DNA of 21,831 bases from Flavobacteriaceae bacterium (GTDB lineage: Bacteria; Bacteroidota; Bacteroidia; Flavobacteriales; Flavobacteriaceae). Position numbers and translations under genes: made by a program. The notes under the pieces are model-generated. The model had not been told where the DNA came from. It ran no database searches and worked only from the letters and a program-made list of their open reading frames with translations. Shown piece after piece: positions 7,037 through 15,908 of the stretch. Each line of letters begins with the position of its first letter. Positions within the stretch are counted from its first letter, which is position 1. Where the stretch lies: positions 1-21,831 of the forward strand of contig JAKIUU010000039.1 in NCBI GenBank assembly GCA_021647405.1, read 5' to 3'.

Positions 7037-8062
7037 TTAACAAATTCTTGGTAATTGTTCACCTACTAAAGGGCTCACAATACGCTTCCCGCCGATTAAA
7101 CTTTCCATAACCACTTTGTTAGGATGTTCTTGTGTAAATAAGCCAATACAAGTCGCATTTTCACCCTTATCGTGTTTTTGCATAAGTGTCAACACTTCGG
7201 TTTCAATGCTTGGATCTACAACTACAATAAAAACACCTTCATTAGCTACATACATAGGATCTAAACCAAGCATTTCGCAAGCGGCAGCTACCTGTTTTTG
7301 TAACGGAATATCGGCTTCTTTTATCGCAACTCCTTTATTGATGTCATTGGCAATTTCGTGTAAAACAGTTCCTAAACCACCACGCGTTGGATCTCTAAAC
7401 ATCTTTATTTTAGCGCCAAAAGCGTCTAATAATTCTTTGGTTAAATGATTTAAATTGGTTGAATCACTTTCTATTGTCGATTCAAATTCAAGGCCTTCTC
7501 TGTCGCTCATTATAGCCATACCGTGTTGGGCGATATTGCCATTTACCAGAATTTTATCACCTTCTTTTATGTTGTCAACAGAAATATTGGCTTTAGGATG
7601 CATCTCTCCAAATCCTGTGGTATTAATAAAAATCTGATCGCCTTTGCCACGTTCTACAACTTTGGTGTCTCCAGTGATTATCAAAACACCACTTTCGTCA
7701 GCTGCTTTTTTTATATCTTTAACTATTTTAATGAAATCGCTAACTTTTAACCCTTCTTCAATAATAAAGGCTAAGCTCAAATATTTCGGAATGGCGCCAC
7801 ACATAGCCACATCGTTTACGGTTCCGTGGACGGCTAAGCTGCCAATATTACCGCCTTTAAAAAAGATGGGTGTAATGACAAAACTATCAGTCGAAATGGC
7901 TATTTCGCCATTAAAATTTACTATTGCGCCATCGTCTTTCTTATCTAGAAACGGATTGCTAAAAGTTTTAAAAATAATTTTATCTAATAAATTACGCGTC
8001 AATTCGCCACCACTACCGTGACCTAAATTAATAGTTTCAAATCCTAAATTTTCAATAGTCAT
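7037..8062 (-). CDS. hypE: Hydrogenase maturation protein HypE (thiocarboxamide dehydratase)
   Basis: A 341-residue member of the PurM/SelD-like ATP-binding family. HypE accepts the carbamoyl group from HypF on its C-terminal cysteine and dehydrates it with ATP to a thiocyanate, the source of the cyanide ligands of the NiFe active site. The protein begins with the family block INLGHGSGGELT, has a metal/ATP-binding DDGAIV and STDSF region, HGTVNDVAMCGA, TGDTKVVERGKGD, and FRDPTRGGLGTVLHEIA, and ends exactly in PRIC, with the essential acceptor Cys341 as the last residue. It is the last gene of the reverse-strand hydrogenase cluster, 12 bases after hypD. It looks intact and full length. Confidence 0.97.
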   Translation of the reverse strand: MTIENLGFETINLGHGSGGELTRNLLDKIIFKTFSNPFLDKKDDGAIVNFNGEIAISTDSFVITPIFFKGGNIGSLAVHGTVNDVAMCGAIPKYLSLAFIIEEGLKVSDFIKIVKDIKKAADESGVLIITGDTKVVERGKGDQIFINTTGFGEMHPKANISVDNIKEGDKILVNGNIAQHGMAIMSDREGLEFESTIESDSTNLNHLTKELLDAFGAKIKMFRDPTRGGLGTVLHEIANDINKGVAIKEADIPLQKQVAAACEMLGLDPMYVANEGVFIVVVDPSIETEVLTLMQKHDKGENATCIGLFTQEHPNKVVMESLIGGKRIVSPLVGEQLPRIC

Positions 8063-8074
8063 TTTTAATTTTTT

Positions 8075-9154
8075 TTAAAGTGTAAAATGATAATAAGCGG
8101 CGCAAGCACCTTCTGACGAAACCATCGGCGCTCCTAATGGATTTGAAGGATTACAGGTTTTTCCAAACTGATCACATTGATGGGGTTTTTTTATTCCTCT
8201 TAAAATTTCGCCAGCAATACAATTGGCGTTTTCGGGTACTTTAATATGAGCAATATTAAATTTAGATTCGGCGTCATATTTTCTATAAGCTTCTTTTATA
8301 ACATAACCGCTATTTGGAATTTCGCCAATGCCACGCCATTCTCTTGTACCAATTTCAAAAACTTTATTAATCACATTTATGGCAGCTGTATTCCCTTTTT
8401 CTTTTACAATACGTGCGTACTGATTTTCGACTTCAAACCGTCCTTCTTCCAATTGTTTGACGGCCATAAAAATACCTTGAACCAAATCTAAAGGTTCAAA
8501 TCCAGTAATTACAATAGGTGTTTTATATTTCTTAGCAAGTGGATAATATTGTTGAATTCCCATAATAGCACACACATGTCCGGCTCCTAAAAAGGCATCA
8601 ATATTGCATAAATCATCCGCTAAAATGGCTTCCATCGCTGGGGGGACTAAAACATGCGAAACTAAAATAGCGTAATTATTTAAACCTTCTTTTTCGGCAT
8701 GTAAAACAGATAAAGCGTTTGCTGGTGCTGTTGTTTCAAAACCTACAGCAAAAAATACAATTTCTTTATCTGGGTTTTCTTTGGCAATATTAACAGCTTC
8801 AAGAGGCGAGTACAAAACCCGTAAATCGCCTCCTGTTGCTTTGGCTTCTAAGAGGCTTTTTTTACTACCAGGTACGCGAATCATATCGCCAAAAGAGCAC
8901 ACAATAACCCCTTTTTCTAATAATTCAATAGCTTTGTCTATTAGATTTAGCGGTGTTACACAAACAGGACAACCTGGTCCGTGAATCATACTTACTTTTT
9001 CTGGCAGTAATTCTAAGATGCCATTTTTAACCAAGCTGTGTGTTTGCCCACCACAAATCTCCATTATATGCCATTTTTTAGTGGTAATCTTATGAATCTC
9101 TTCAAGGATTTTTTTTGTAGCTTCTAAATTTCGGTATTCGCTTAGATACTTCAT
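8075..9154 (-). CDS. hypD: Hydrogenase maturation protein HypD (Fe-S scaffold for Fe(CN)2CO)
   Basis: A 359-residue cytoplasmic Fe-S protein. HypD with HypC holds the iron while the CN and CO ligands are attached. All hallmark motifs are present: EICGGQTHS with Cys34, IHGPGCPVCVTP with Cys62 and Cys65, FFAVGFETTAPA, GHVCAIMG, and the C-terminal four-cysteine cluster region CIAGEILRG ... PHQCDQFGKTCNP ... PLGAPMVSSEGACAAYY. The start codon overlaps the hypF stop by 4 bases (ATGA), so the two are translationally coupled, which fits the stepwise HypF-HypE-HypC-HypD pathway. No truncation or odd residue is seen. Confidence 0.97.
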   Translation of the reverse strand: MKYLSEYRNLEATKKILEEIHKITTKKWHIMEICGGQTHSLVKNGILELLPEKVSMIHGPGCPVCVTPLNLIDKAIELLEKGVIVCSFGDMIRVPGSKKSLLEAKATGGDLRVLYSPLEAVNIAKENPDKEIVFFAVGFETTAPANALSVLHAEKEGLNNYAILVSHVLVPPAMEAILADDLCNIDAFLGAGHVCAIMGIQQYYPLAKKYKTPIVITGFEPLDLVQGIFMAVKQLEEGRFEVENQYARIVKEKGNTAAINVINKVFEIGTREWRGIGEIPNSGYVIKEAYRKYDAESKFNIAHIKVPENANCIAGEILRGIKKPHQCDQFGKTCNPSNPLGAPMVSSEGACAAYYHFTL

Positions 9155-11406
9155 TTTTTAATATTTAAATAGTACATAATTTGACCAAAGGAAATGTTTT
9201 CGTCATTTGGTGGTAAATCTTTATGAAAGTACAATTTTTTTTCTTTAGGAGCTAATGCAATAAGCATATCAATTAAAGTTGTGTTTTGAAAAACGCCTCC
9301 GCTTAAAGCGATGTTTGTAAAATGGTGATTTCTTGCTGTTTTTAAAATTGAAGATGCTAAGGTGAACAAAAAATTCACTATGATATTTTCTTTGCTTATG
9401 CCATTGATTAAATCGGCATAAATATTTTTTAATATACTCTTGGCAGAAATACTGTCTTCATAATTTGGCAAATAGCTTTTGCAGGAAGCCAATTCATAAT
9501 CTGTTACGTGGTTTTCTAAAAGAATAGCTGCTTCGCCTTCGTAGCTATTATAATCGGCAATGTTTAAAAGTGATGCCACAGCATCAAATAATCTGCCAAC
9601 GGATGAGGTTTTTAAAGTATTTGTTTTTATTATGGACTGGTAAGTTTTTAATTCATTTGCAGTAAACTTTTGTGCTAAAATAGTTGCCATTTCAGGGTTT
9701 GATAGTGACAATAAAGAAATGCGCGGTTCCTTACTCATCTTATCGCCTAAAAGCCAATCAAAATAATCTACATGGTTGATTCTTTTAATTTTGTTTGACG
9801 CGTAGCTAAAAAACTCACCACCCCAAATTGCCGAATCTTCACCATAACCTGTACCATCAAAAACGACCCCTAAAACTTTTTTATTGAATAAATTGTGTTC
9901 CCCTAAAATAGCTGTAAAATGAGCTTTGTGATGTTGTACTTCTATTAATTTGCAATTTAATTTTTCTGATAATTCTTTTCCGTATTGTGAACTCTGATAT
10001 AACGGATGTTTGTCAATCAAAACAACTTCTGGGTTTTGTTCAAAAATTTGGATAAAAGATTGGGCTGTATTTGTAAATCGTTTATAAACGTCAAAATTAT
10101 CGAGGTTACCCAAATATTGACTTATATATAAATATTGATTTGGAAAAAAAGCGATGCTGCTCTTTAAATGGGCTCCCATGGCCATTATTTTTTCTGTTGA
10201 ATTAATTTGGGCATCAAAATAATTTGGCGCATAACCTCTGGAACGGCGAAACATTATTTCTTGACTGAATTTGGTGCTAAATTTAACTACAGAATCATCT
10301 TGTGGATGTGTGATTTGTAAATTGTGTTGTATAAAATAATCGGCTATATATTTTAGTTTTTCAAAAGCGTCCTCATTTTTACTTATAATTGGTGCGCTGT
10401 GTATATTGCCACTTGTTGCTATAATAGGGAAGGATAATTTGTTAGCCAATAACTGTAATATCCCCGAATAGGGGAGCATTACGCCTAGCTGTTTTAACTG
10501 AGGTGCAACAGAATTTAAAGCAATATTTCCATTGTAATTTAGTATTGGTATAATGGTGATTGGTCGCTTTGTTGAGGTGAGTGATTTTATCTGACTTTTA
10601 TTTAAGGCTATTTCTTTTTGTAAAAAATCTAAAGAAGGATATAAAACAGCAAAGGGTTTGTTGGGGCGGTTTTTTTTACTTCGTAAATTTTGAATTGCTG
10701 ATTCATCCTCAGCATTACAACATAATAAATAACCACTTGTATTTTTTATGGCAATGATATTGCCTTTTGAAAGGAGCTCTGCTGCTTTTTCGAAAATCTC
10801 AAGTGGGTTTAATACTACTTTAGTTCCCTTATTATTTACCAAATACAATGAAATACCACAGGTATTACAAGTGTTTGTTTGTGAGTGAAATCTTCTGTCT
10901 GATGGGTTGGTGTATTCACTTTTGCAACTGTCACACATTTTAAATTTATCAATACTTGTATGATGTCTTTCAAAAGGGAATGTTTGGGTTATTGCCCAAC
11001 GTGGGCCACAATTGACACAGGTTGTAAAAGGATAATTATAACGATAATTTTCAATATCTTGAATGTCATCTATGCAGTCATTACATATGGCAAAATCGGG
11101 TGTTAAAGGTAAATTGAGTTGCCCTTTTGTTTGTGATGGTACAATTTTAAAATCAGCATATTTCATCAATTCAATTTCAGAAATAGAGCTATTTTTAATA
11201 AGCGAAACGGGTGGGGGACATTTTAAAACCTCGGCATAAAAATGTTGCATGTCTTTTACTAATCCTGTAATAAAGACAACAACCCCTTCTTCATTGTTAG
11301 AAACGGTTCCTGTTAGAGAGAATTCAGATGCCAGACCGTAAATAAATGGACGGAAACCAACACCTTGAACTTGACCAGAAATGGTAATTTTATAGGTTTT
11401 TAACAT
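9151..11406 (-). CDS. hypF: Carbamoyltransferase HypF
   Basis: A 751-residue multidomain enzyme that uses carbamoyl phosphate and ATP to make carbamoyl-AMP and load HypE with the carbamoyl group. Domains run in the normal order: an acylphosphatase domain with GQVQGVGFRPF (residues 11-21), two zinc-finger-like units with cysteine pairs C108/C111 with C130/C133 and C158/C161 with C180/C183, a YrdC-like domain (about 205-390, with KNTSGYLLCCNA), and a C-terminal Kae1-like carbamoyltransferase domain with VQHHKAHF and GVVFDGTGYGEDSAIWGGEFF. Length is normal. It lies 21 bases after the protease gene and overlaps hypD by 4 bases. Nothing appears missing. Confidence 0.97.
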   Translation of the reverse strand: MLKTYKITISGQVQGVGFRPFIYGLASEFSLTGTVSNNEEGVVVFITGLVKDMQHFYAEVLKCPPPVSLIKNSSISEIELMKYADFKIVPSQTKGQLNLPLTPDFAICNDCIDDIQDIENYRYNYPFTTCVNCGPRWAITQTFPFERHHTSIDKFKMCDSCKSEYTNPSDRRFHSQTNTCNTCGISLYLVNNKGTKVVLNPLEIFEKAAELLSKGNIIAIKNTSGYLLCCNAEDESAIQNLRSKKNRPNKPFAVLYPSLDFLQKEIALNKSQIKSLTSTKRPITIIPILNYNGNIALNSVAPQLKQLGVMLPYSGILQLLANKLSFPIIATSGNIHSAPIISKNEDAFEKLKYIADYFIQHNLQITHPQDDSVVKFSTKFSQEIMFRRSRGYAPNYFDAQINSTEKIMAMGAHLKSSIAFFPNQYLYISQYLGNLDNFDVYKRFTNTAQSFIQIFEQNPEVVLIDKHPLYQSSQYGKELSEKLNCKLIEVQHHKAHFTAILGEHNLFNKKVLGVVFDGTGYGEDSAIWGGEFFSYASNKIKRINHVDYFDWLLGDKMSKEPRISLLSLSNPEMATILAQKFTANELKTYQSIIKTNTLKTSSVGRLFDAVASLLNIADYNSYEGEAAILLENHVTDYELASCKSYLPNYEDSISAKSILKNIYADLINGISKENIIVNFLFTLASSILKTARNHHFTNIALSGGVFQNTTLIDMLIALAPKEKKLYFHKDLPPNDENISFGQIMYYLNIKK

Positions 11407-11427
11407 GAAATCTACGCATAAAATACG

Positions 11428-11970
11428 TTATAAATTTACACTTTTTTTTGAGGTAAGTTCTTTTGAAAGATTTAAAATATTATTAATAAGTTCTGGTATG
11501 GCTGCTTTTACTTTGGGACATAGCCCTATTTTCATCGGTATTAATTCTTCAATAGAAACTGTAAATAGATGAATATCGGGAACTTTTTCCATCAAATAGA
11601 TAGATTCAATCATGTCTTTTAATCCCACATCGTGAACGCTTAGTGCTGAAGGAAAGTCGGAGGCAAATTTTGGGCGGATTAATGAAATGGTTCCGGCTGG
11701 TTTTCCATCCATGGTGGCATCGACAAAAATAACGATTGGATATACTTGAAAGCAGTTTAAAAGCAAAAGACCACCAGTGCCGCCATCTAAAATATCAACA
11801 TATTTAGGTAATTTCATTTTAGACATTTCTTGAATTATATGTACGCCAACACCCTCGTCTCCCATTAAATAATTGCCAACACCCATTACCAAAAGGCTAT
11901 TTGATTTGTTTTTTTCGTAATAAAATGAATCACTACTTATGGCTACAGGGGGTCTTTCTTTTACACTCAT
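11428..11970 (-). CDS. Hydrogenase large-subunit maturation protease (HyaD/HupD family)
   Basis: A 180-residue endopeptidase that recognises nickel in the finished large subunit and removes its C-terminal tail. The family signature GVGNYLMGDEGVG is at residues 30-42. The three residues expected to bind nickel are visible: Glu39, Asp62 in LDGGTGG and His113 in SVHDVGL. The N-terminal ~24 residues before the core (SVKERPPVAISSDSF...) are longer than in E. coli HyaD and may be dispensable; no better internal start is visible. The cognate substrate is the large subunit two genes upstream, which still encodes its cleavable tail. A strong inverted repeat lies in the 97-base gap between the cytochrome gene and this one, so it may head a separately regulated maturation sub-unit with hypF, hypD and hypE. 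Confidence 0.92.
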   Translation of the reverse strand: MSVKERPPVAISSDSFYYEKNKSNSLLVMGVGNYLMGDEGVGVHIIQEMSKMKLPKYVDILDGGTGGLLLLNCFQVYPIVIFVDATMDGKPAGTISLIRPKFASDFPSALSVHDVGLKDMIESIYLMEKVPDIHLFTVSIEELIPMKIGLCPKVKAAIPELINNILNLSKELTSKKSVNL

Positions 11971-11986
11971 GTATTAATTTTTTAAA

Positions 11987-12038
11987 AAAAGTAAATTCAC
12001 CATGCGTGAAATACAGCGGCATTAATGAATTTACTTTT
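11987..12038. repeat. 13-bp perfect inverted repeat between cytochrome b and protease genes
   Basis: AAAAGTAAATTCA (11987-11999) and TGAATTTACTTTT (12026-12038) are exact reverse complements around a 26-base loop, inside which ATGC and GCAT can pair further. T-runs follow the stem on the minus strand and nearly so on the plus strand. It stands in the only sizeable gap (97 bases) in the reverse-strand hydrogenase cluster. It may be a partial terminator, an mRNA-processing or stabilising hairpin, or a protein-binding palindrome; the sequence does not decide. Confidence 0.7.
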
Positions 12039-12067
12039 AATTTGGTTGATTAATTTCCTTATTATAT

Positions 12068-12766
12068 CTATTCAGACTTTTTTATTCTTTCATTTCTTAC
12101 AAATTTAAAACCACCAAACATCGAAGAAACTTCGCCACGTCCTTCAAGCCAATCGTGATAAAAAACCAAATATACATGTACTAAGGCAAACAAGATAAAT
12201 GCCCACATTGAAAAATGATGAATACTACGTACCATAAAGTCACCTCCAAAAAATGCGGGTACCCAACTAAACAATTTAGGCAGCCACCAACCAGACATAT
12301 CGGCGTATAAACCAAACCCAGTTGCTATTTGAAGCAAGGCCAGTAAAAACATGGCTATATAAGAAAGCGTTGCAACACTATTATGACCAATACTTAGGTT
12401 TTTTAAATTGCGTTTTTCTTCATTCTGTAATAGCACATCAACTTTTACAACATGTCTGAAATTTGTCCACATCTTCTTACTGAAAGGCCAAAAGGCCCTC
12501 CAACTCGAAAACTGATTTCCAACAAATGCCCAATACAATCTTAAAATCATCACAAAAAAGAAAACATAGGCTGCTGTAAAATGAATAAAACGGACGATGC
12601 CAAATGTATGTAAATTATAAGGTTCGGCATTCGAAAGTAATGCGGGCGGATCGGCTATTATAAATCCAGTTAGAACGAGAACTAGTAGCGAAAGAACATT
12701 TGCCCAATGGAAAATACGAACGGGAAGTTCCCAAACCATAACTCGTTTAAAGTTTTGAGTTTTCAT
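12068..12766 (-). CDS. [NiFe]-hydrogenase b-type cytochrome subunit (HyaC/HupC-like)
   Basis: A 232-residue membrane protein with four main hydrophobic helices. It anchors the hydrogenase dimer to the cytoplasmic membrane and passes electrons from the small subunit through two b hemes to the quinone pool. Candidate heme-ligand histidines are in the expected places: His20 in RIFHWANV, His62 in FIHFTAAY, His183/His184 in SIHHFSMW and His197 or His204 in LVHVYLVFYHDW. The opening VWELPVRIFHW and closing DWLEGRGEVSSMFGGFKFV are family signatures. It starts 10 bases after the large-subunit stop. Presence of this subunit marks the enzyme as a membrane-bound respiratory uptake hydrogenase. Confidence 0.95.
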   Translation of the reverse strand: MKTQNFKRVMVWELPVRIFHWANVLSLLVLVLTGFIIADPPALLSNAEPYNLHTFGIVRFIHFTAAYVFFFVMILRLYWAFVGNQFSSWRAFWPFSKKMWTNFRHVVKVDVLLQNEEKRNLKNLSIGHNSVATLSYIAMFLLALLQIATGFGLYADMSGWWLPKLFSWVPAFFGGDFMVRSIHHFSMWAFILFALVHVYLVFYHDWLEGRGEVSSMFGGFKFVRNERIKKSE

Positions 12767-12776
12767 AATTTATATT

Positions 12777-14513
12777 TTAACTATCACAACTTGAAATATT
12801 TTGAACCTGCGAAATATGTTTTCCGTGTTCGTCATATAAATGTACCGCACAAGCAAGACATGGGTCAAATGAATGTATTGTGCGTATAATTTCTAGAGGC
12901 AATTTAGGATCCGCAACAGGTGTGCCAATTAAAGTTGACTCGTAAGCAGAGCGTTGCCCTTTAGAATCGCGGGGTGAAGCATTCCAAGTAGTTGGAACGA
13001 CTTGTTGGTAATTTTCTGTCTTGCCGTCTTTTATTCTAATCCAATGGGCGAGAGCACCTCTTGGCGCCTCACAAAAACCAACACCTTTGGCTTCTTTTGG
13101 CCAGCTAGAAGGTTCCCAATTGTCCATGTTAGCCATACGCTCATCGCCATTTTTAATGTTATTCATTAAAGTGTCGTAGAATTCCATTGTCCAATTGGCT
13201 ACTAATTGTGTTTCAATACCACGTGCTGCTGTTCTTCCTAAAGTAGAGAATAAAGCCCCTACAGGTACATTTAAATGGGCTAAAGCGCCATTTACAGCTT
13301 CTTGAATCTCTTTGTTTTCACGACCATAGCCTACCAATAGCCTGGCAAGAGGACCAACTTCCATTGGTTTTCCTTTCCAACGTGGTGTTTTAATAAAACT
13401 GTATTTTTCATCAACATTTAAGAAATCGTAAGGTGGTTTTGGACCTGAATATTTGATATTTGTTTCGCCATTCCAAGGATGTCTTCCTGTGTCTTTTCCT
13501 TCGGCATAATTGTCGTACCAAGAATTGTTAACGTACTCTTCAATTTGATTGCTGTTGCGATGATCTACATCGTGTACTTTAGATAAATCTCTGTTTAATA
13601 TCACCCCTTGAGGGAATTTGAATCCAGACATATCTGCGTAACCGTTTGTAGGGAAATCGCCATAAGACATGTAATTTCCAAATCCTTTGCCAATTGAAGC
13701 CCAATCTTTATAAAAAGAAGCAATGGCTAATAAATCTGGAATATAAACTTGTTCAATAAAATCTTTTCCGTCTTGTAATAATTGACCAATATAAGACAAG
13801 CGCTCTGCCGTCAAGCCACCAGCACTTTCTGTGTTAATAGCACAAGCCATACCGCCAACTAAATAATTGGGATGTGGATTTTTTCCTCCAAAAATGGTGT
13901 GTACTTTTACAATTTCTTTTTGCCATTCTAGGGCTTCTAAATAATGTGCAACGGCTAATAAATTAACTTCGGCAGGAAGCTTCATTTGAGGATGCCCCCA
14001 ATAACCATTGGCAAAAATGCCTAATTGGCCGCTATTAACGAATTTTTTTATGCGTTTTTGTATGTCAGAAAAATAACCGGGAGAACTTTTTGGCCATTTA
14101 GAAATACTTTGTGCAATTTCTGAAGTTTTTTTAGGATCTGCTTTTAAACAATTCACAACATCTACCCAATCTAGGGCGTGCAAATGGTAAAAATGCACTG
14201 TATGGTCGTGCATGTACAGCGCCCCTTCCATAATATTACGAACCATTTCTGCATTAGGTGGAATTACTATTCCCAATGCATCTTCAACAGTCCTTACTGA
14301 TGCTAAGGCATGTACTGTTGTACAAACACCACAGGTACGTTGCACAAATGCCCAAACGTCTCTTGGATCACGACCTTTTACAATGTTTTCAATACCCCTA
14401 ACCATAGTACTTGAGCTAAAAGCATCAACTATTTTACCGTTTTTAATTTCGGCTTCTATTCTTAAATGACCTTCAATTCTAGTGATGGGGTCAACTACTA
14501 TTCTATTTGCCAT
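12777..14513 (-). CDS. [NiFe]-hydrogenase large (catalytic) subunit, group 1d-like
   Basis: A 578-residue catalytic subunit that binds the NiFe(CN)2CO centre. The L1 motif RTCGVCTTVH holds ligands Cys61 and Cys64 and His68; the L2 motif DPCLACAVH near the end holds Cys552 and Cys555 with His558. A 20-residue tail follows His558 (LYDEHGK... ending CDS) and should be removed by the adjacent protease. The N-terminal DPITRIEGHLRIE with Glu14 is standard. The L2 form DPCLACAVH and the tail length match Hyd-1/MBH-like oxygen-tolerant enzymes; the group 1d assignment is supported mainly by the small subunit. It starts 11 bases after the small-subunit stop. All active-site residues are present, so the enzyme should be functional. 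Confidence 0.97.
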   Translation of the reverse strand: MANRIVVDPITRIEGHLRIEAEIKNGKIVDAFSSSTMVRGIENIVKGRDPRDVWAFVQRTCGVCTTVHALASVRTVEDALGIVIPPNAEMVRNIMEGALYMHDHTVHFYHLHALDWVDVVNCLKADPKKTSEIAQSISKWPKSSPGYFSDIQKRIKKFVNSGQLGIFANGYWGHPQMKLPAEVNLLAVAHYLEALEWQKEIVKVHTIFGGKNPHPNYLVGGMACAINTESAGGLTAERLSYIGQLLQDGKDFIEQVYIPDLLAIASFYKDWASIGKGFGNYMSYGDFPTNGYADMSGFKFPQGVILNRDLSKVHDVDHRNSNQIEEYVNNSWYDNYAEGKDTGRHPWNGETNIKYSGPKPPYDFLNVDEKYSFIKTPRWKGKPMEVGPLARLLVGYGRENKEIQEAVNGALAHLNVPVGALFSTLGRTAARGIETQLVANWTMEFYDTLMNNIKNGDERMANMDNWEPSSWPKEAKGVGFCEAPRGALAHWIRIKDGKTENYQQVVPTTWNASPRDSKGQRSAYESTLIGTPVADPKLPLEIIRTIHSFDPCLACAVHLYDEHGKHISQVQNISSCDS

Positions 14514-14524
14514 TGTTATATTTT

Positions 14525-15649
14525 TTAAGAATCAATATTTTGTTCGTTACTTTTACCTCTCTTAATCCTTCCGGCGAGTTCTTTTCGTTTTGATATGTTT
14601 GCAGCTACGGCATGAACAGCAATTCCGCCAGCTAAAACACCTGCGGCAACTTTACCAACATCATCGGCACTTGCTTCTATAGAGAAGCCAGGCACCTTGG
14701 GTATCCTTTCGTAGAAAGGCCCGTTATCCCAGAATTTATCTTCGCTACAACCAATGCATCCATGTCCAGATTGGATGGGATAACTCACACCATTATTCCA
14801 TTTTAAAGTACCACATGAGTTGTATGTAGAGGGGCCTTTACAACCTAAATTATATAAACAATAGCCTTCTTTTGAGTTTTTGTCGTCAAAAGTTTCAGCA
14901 AATAAGCCTGCATCAAAATAAGGACGTCTGTAGCAACTGTCGTGTACGCGTTTTGAATAGAAAGCTTTTGGTCTTCCTTGACGGTCTAGTTCTGGCAGAC
15001 GGCCAAAGGCAACAACATGTACTATGACGCCCGCCATTACTTCGCCAATAGGCGGACAGCCAGGTACGCGAATAATAGGTTTGTTTTTGAGTATTTTATG
15101 AATAGGCGTGGCTTCTGTTGGATTTGGTTTAGCAGATTGTACACATCCACTTGAAGCACAACTTCCCCAAGCAATAATTGCTTTGGCTCCTGCTGCTGCT
15201 TCTAAAAAGGCCTGTTTGGCTGTTTTACCAGCTATACAACAATAATTACCATCATCCCCTAAAGGAATTGATCCTTCAACACAAAGGATGTATTCGCCTT
15301 TGTATTTTCTCATGGTTTCGTTTTTGGCAGCCTCAGCTTGATGCCCAGAAGCGGCCATTAGTGTTAATGTGTAGTCTAACGATATTTTGTCTAATATAAT
15401 ATCTGCCACAATAGGGTGGTCAGAGCGTATAAACGATTCACTGCAACAAGTGCATTCTTGATAGTGCTCCCAAATTACGGGTAACCTTGGAGTTGTTTCT
15501 AATGATTTGGCTATTTGTCCAACCATGGTTGATTTTAAGCCCATAAATGCTGCCATATACGTAGTAAATTTCATAAAATCTCTACGGCTATACCCTTGCT
15601 TTATGATACTTTCATAATAGGTTTTTCGTTTTTCGTTAGATTCAGACAT
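14525..15649 (-). CDS. [NiFe]-hydrogenase small subunit with six-Cys proximal cluster (oxygen-tolerant type) and Tat signal
   Basis: A 374-residue electron-transfer subunit. The N-terminus carries a twin-arginine signal, SRRDFMKF (Arg22, Arg23), followed by a hydrophobic stretch, so the folded dimer is exported to the periplasm. Proximal-cluster cysteines are 66, 68 and 69 (ECTCCSES), 164 and 169 (GSCASSGC) and 198 (PGCPP). Cys68 and Cys169 are the two extra ones that define the [4Fe-3S] cluster of oxygen-tolerant Hyd-1/MBH. Distal cluster ligands are His236, Cys239, Cys264 and Cys270; medial [3Fe-4S] ligands are Cys279, Cys298 and Cys301. A hydrophobic helix at about 331-350 (VGKVAAGVLAGGIAVHAVAA) anchors the C-terminus. 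It is the first gene of the reverse-strand cluster. Confidence 0.97.
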   Translation of the reverse strand: MSESNEKRKTYYESIIKQGYSRRDFMKFTTYMAAFMGLKSTMVGQIAKSLETTPRLPVIWEHYQECTCCSESFIRSDHPIVADIILDKISLDYTLTLMAASGHQAEAAKNETMRKYKGEYILCVEGSIPLGDDGNYCCIAGKTAKQAFLEAAAGAKAIIAWGSCASSGCVQSAKPNPTEATPIHKILKNKPIIRVPGCPPIGEVMAGVIVHVVAFGRLPELDRQGRPKAFYSKRVHDSCYRRPYFDAGLFAETFDDKNSKEGYCLYNLGCKGPSTYNSCGTLKWNNGVSYPIQSGHGCIGCSEDKFWDNGPFYERIPKVPGFSIEASADDVGKVAAGVLAGGIAVHAVAANISKRKELAGRIKRGKSNEQNIDS

Positions 15650-15908
15650 AACAAAATTTTTAATTGATAAAGAACTTTTACCCTCATCTTCTTTTTTATT
15701 GAAAATTAAGAGAAATAATATTAGTCTAAAAATACAAATAATTTTAGTTGAAATTACATTAGTGCTCTAATTTAGAATGATTTAAAATAAGAGTTCTTTT
15801 TTGAATTATTAAGTGGTATTTGTTAAAAAAATAATGATAAAATCTTACAGATGGTGGTTTATTATTATTTAATTAGTAAATTTGGGTATAACTTTTTTTA
15901 AAAAAAAC
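15650..15908. promoter_or_regulatory. Divergent intergenic region between hydrogenase structural genes and hypABC
   Basis: A 259-base AT-rich gap between the small subunit (reverse) and hypA (forward), with no credible gene, so it must hold the promoters for both units. Only the forward side has an exact -7 box (15877-15884). On the reverse side the best candidate is TAATTTTC (complement of 15701-15708), one base off consensus and 52 bases from the start; I do not consider it secure. No clear palindromic operator was found. Confidence 0.5.
15877..15884 (+). promoter_or_regulatory. Bacteroidota-type -7 box upstream of hypA
   Basis: TAAATTTG is an exact TAnnTTTG match ending 24 bases before the hypA ATG at 15909. 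It is embedded in the 14-mer (15870-15883) also found upstream of the nickel transporter. A -33 TTG element is not evident. It also shows that the earlier in-frame TTG at 15882 cannot be the hypA start if this promoter is used. Confidence 0.5.

Noticed and set aside
7116..8021. Forward-strand open frames opposite hypE and similar antisense frames opposite other hyp, hydrogenase and LpxH-like genes
   Set aside because: They lie wholly antisense to clear conserved genes and have no recognisable motifs or starts.
11987..12038. The inverted repeat as an insertion-sequence remnant or integration site
   Set aside because: There is no transposase fragment, direct repeat or gene disruption nearby; the position inside an intact operon fits a transcript hairpin better.
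15209..15244. The extra Cys pair in the small subunit (GNYCCIAG, residues 137-138) as additional cluster ligands
   Set aside because: The six proximal-cluster positions are already filled by the residues aligned to Hyd-1/MBH; these two do not align with any known ligand.
15882..15908. TTG 15882 as the start of hypA
   Set aside because: HypA needs the MHE N-terminus for nickel binding, which is given only by ATG 15909.
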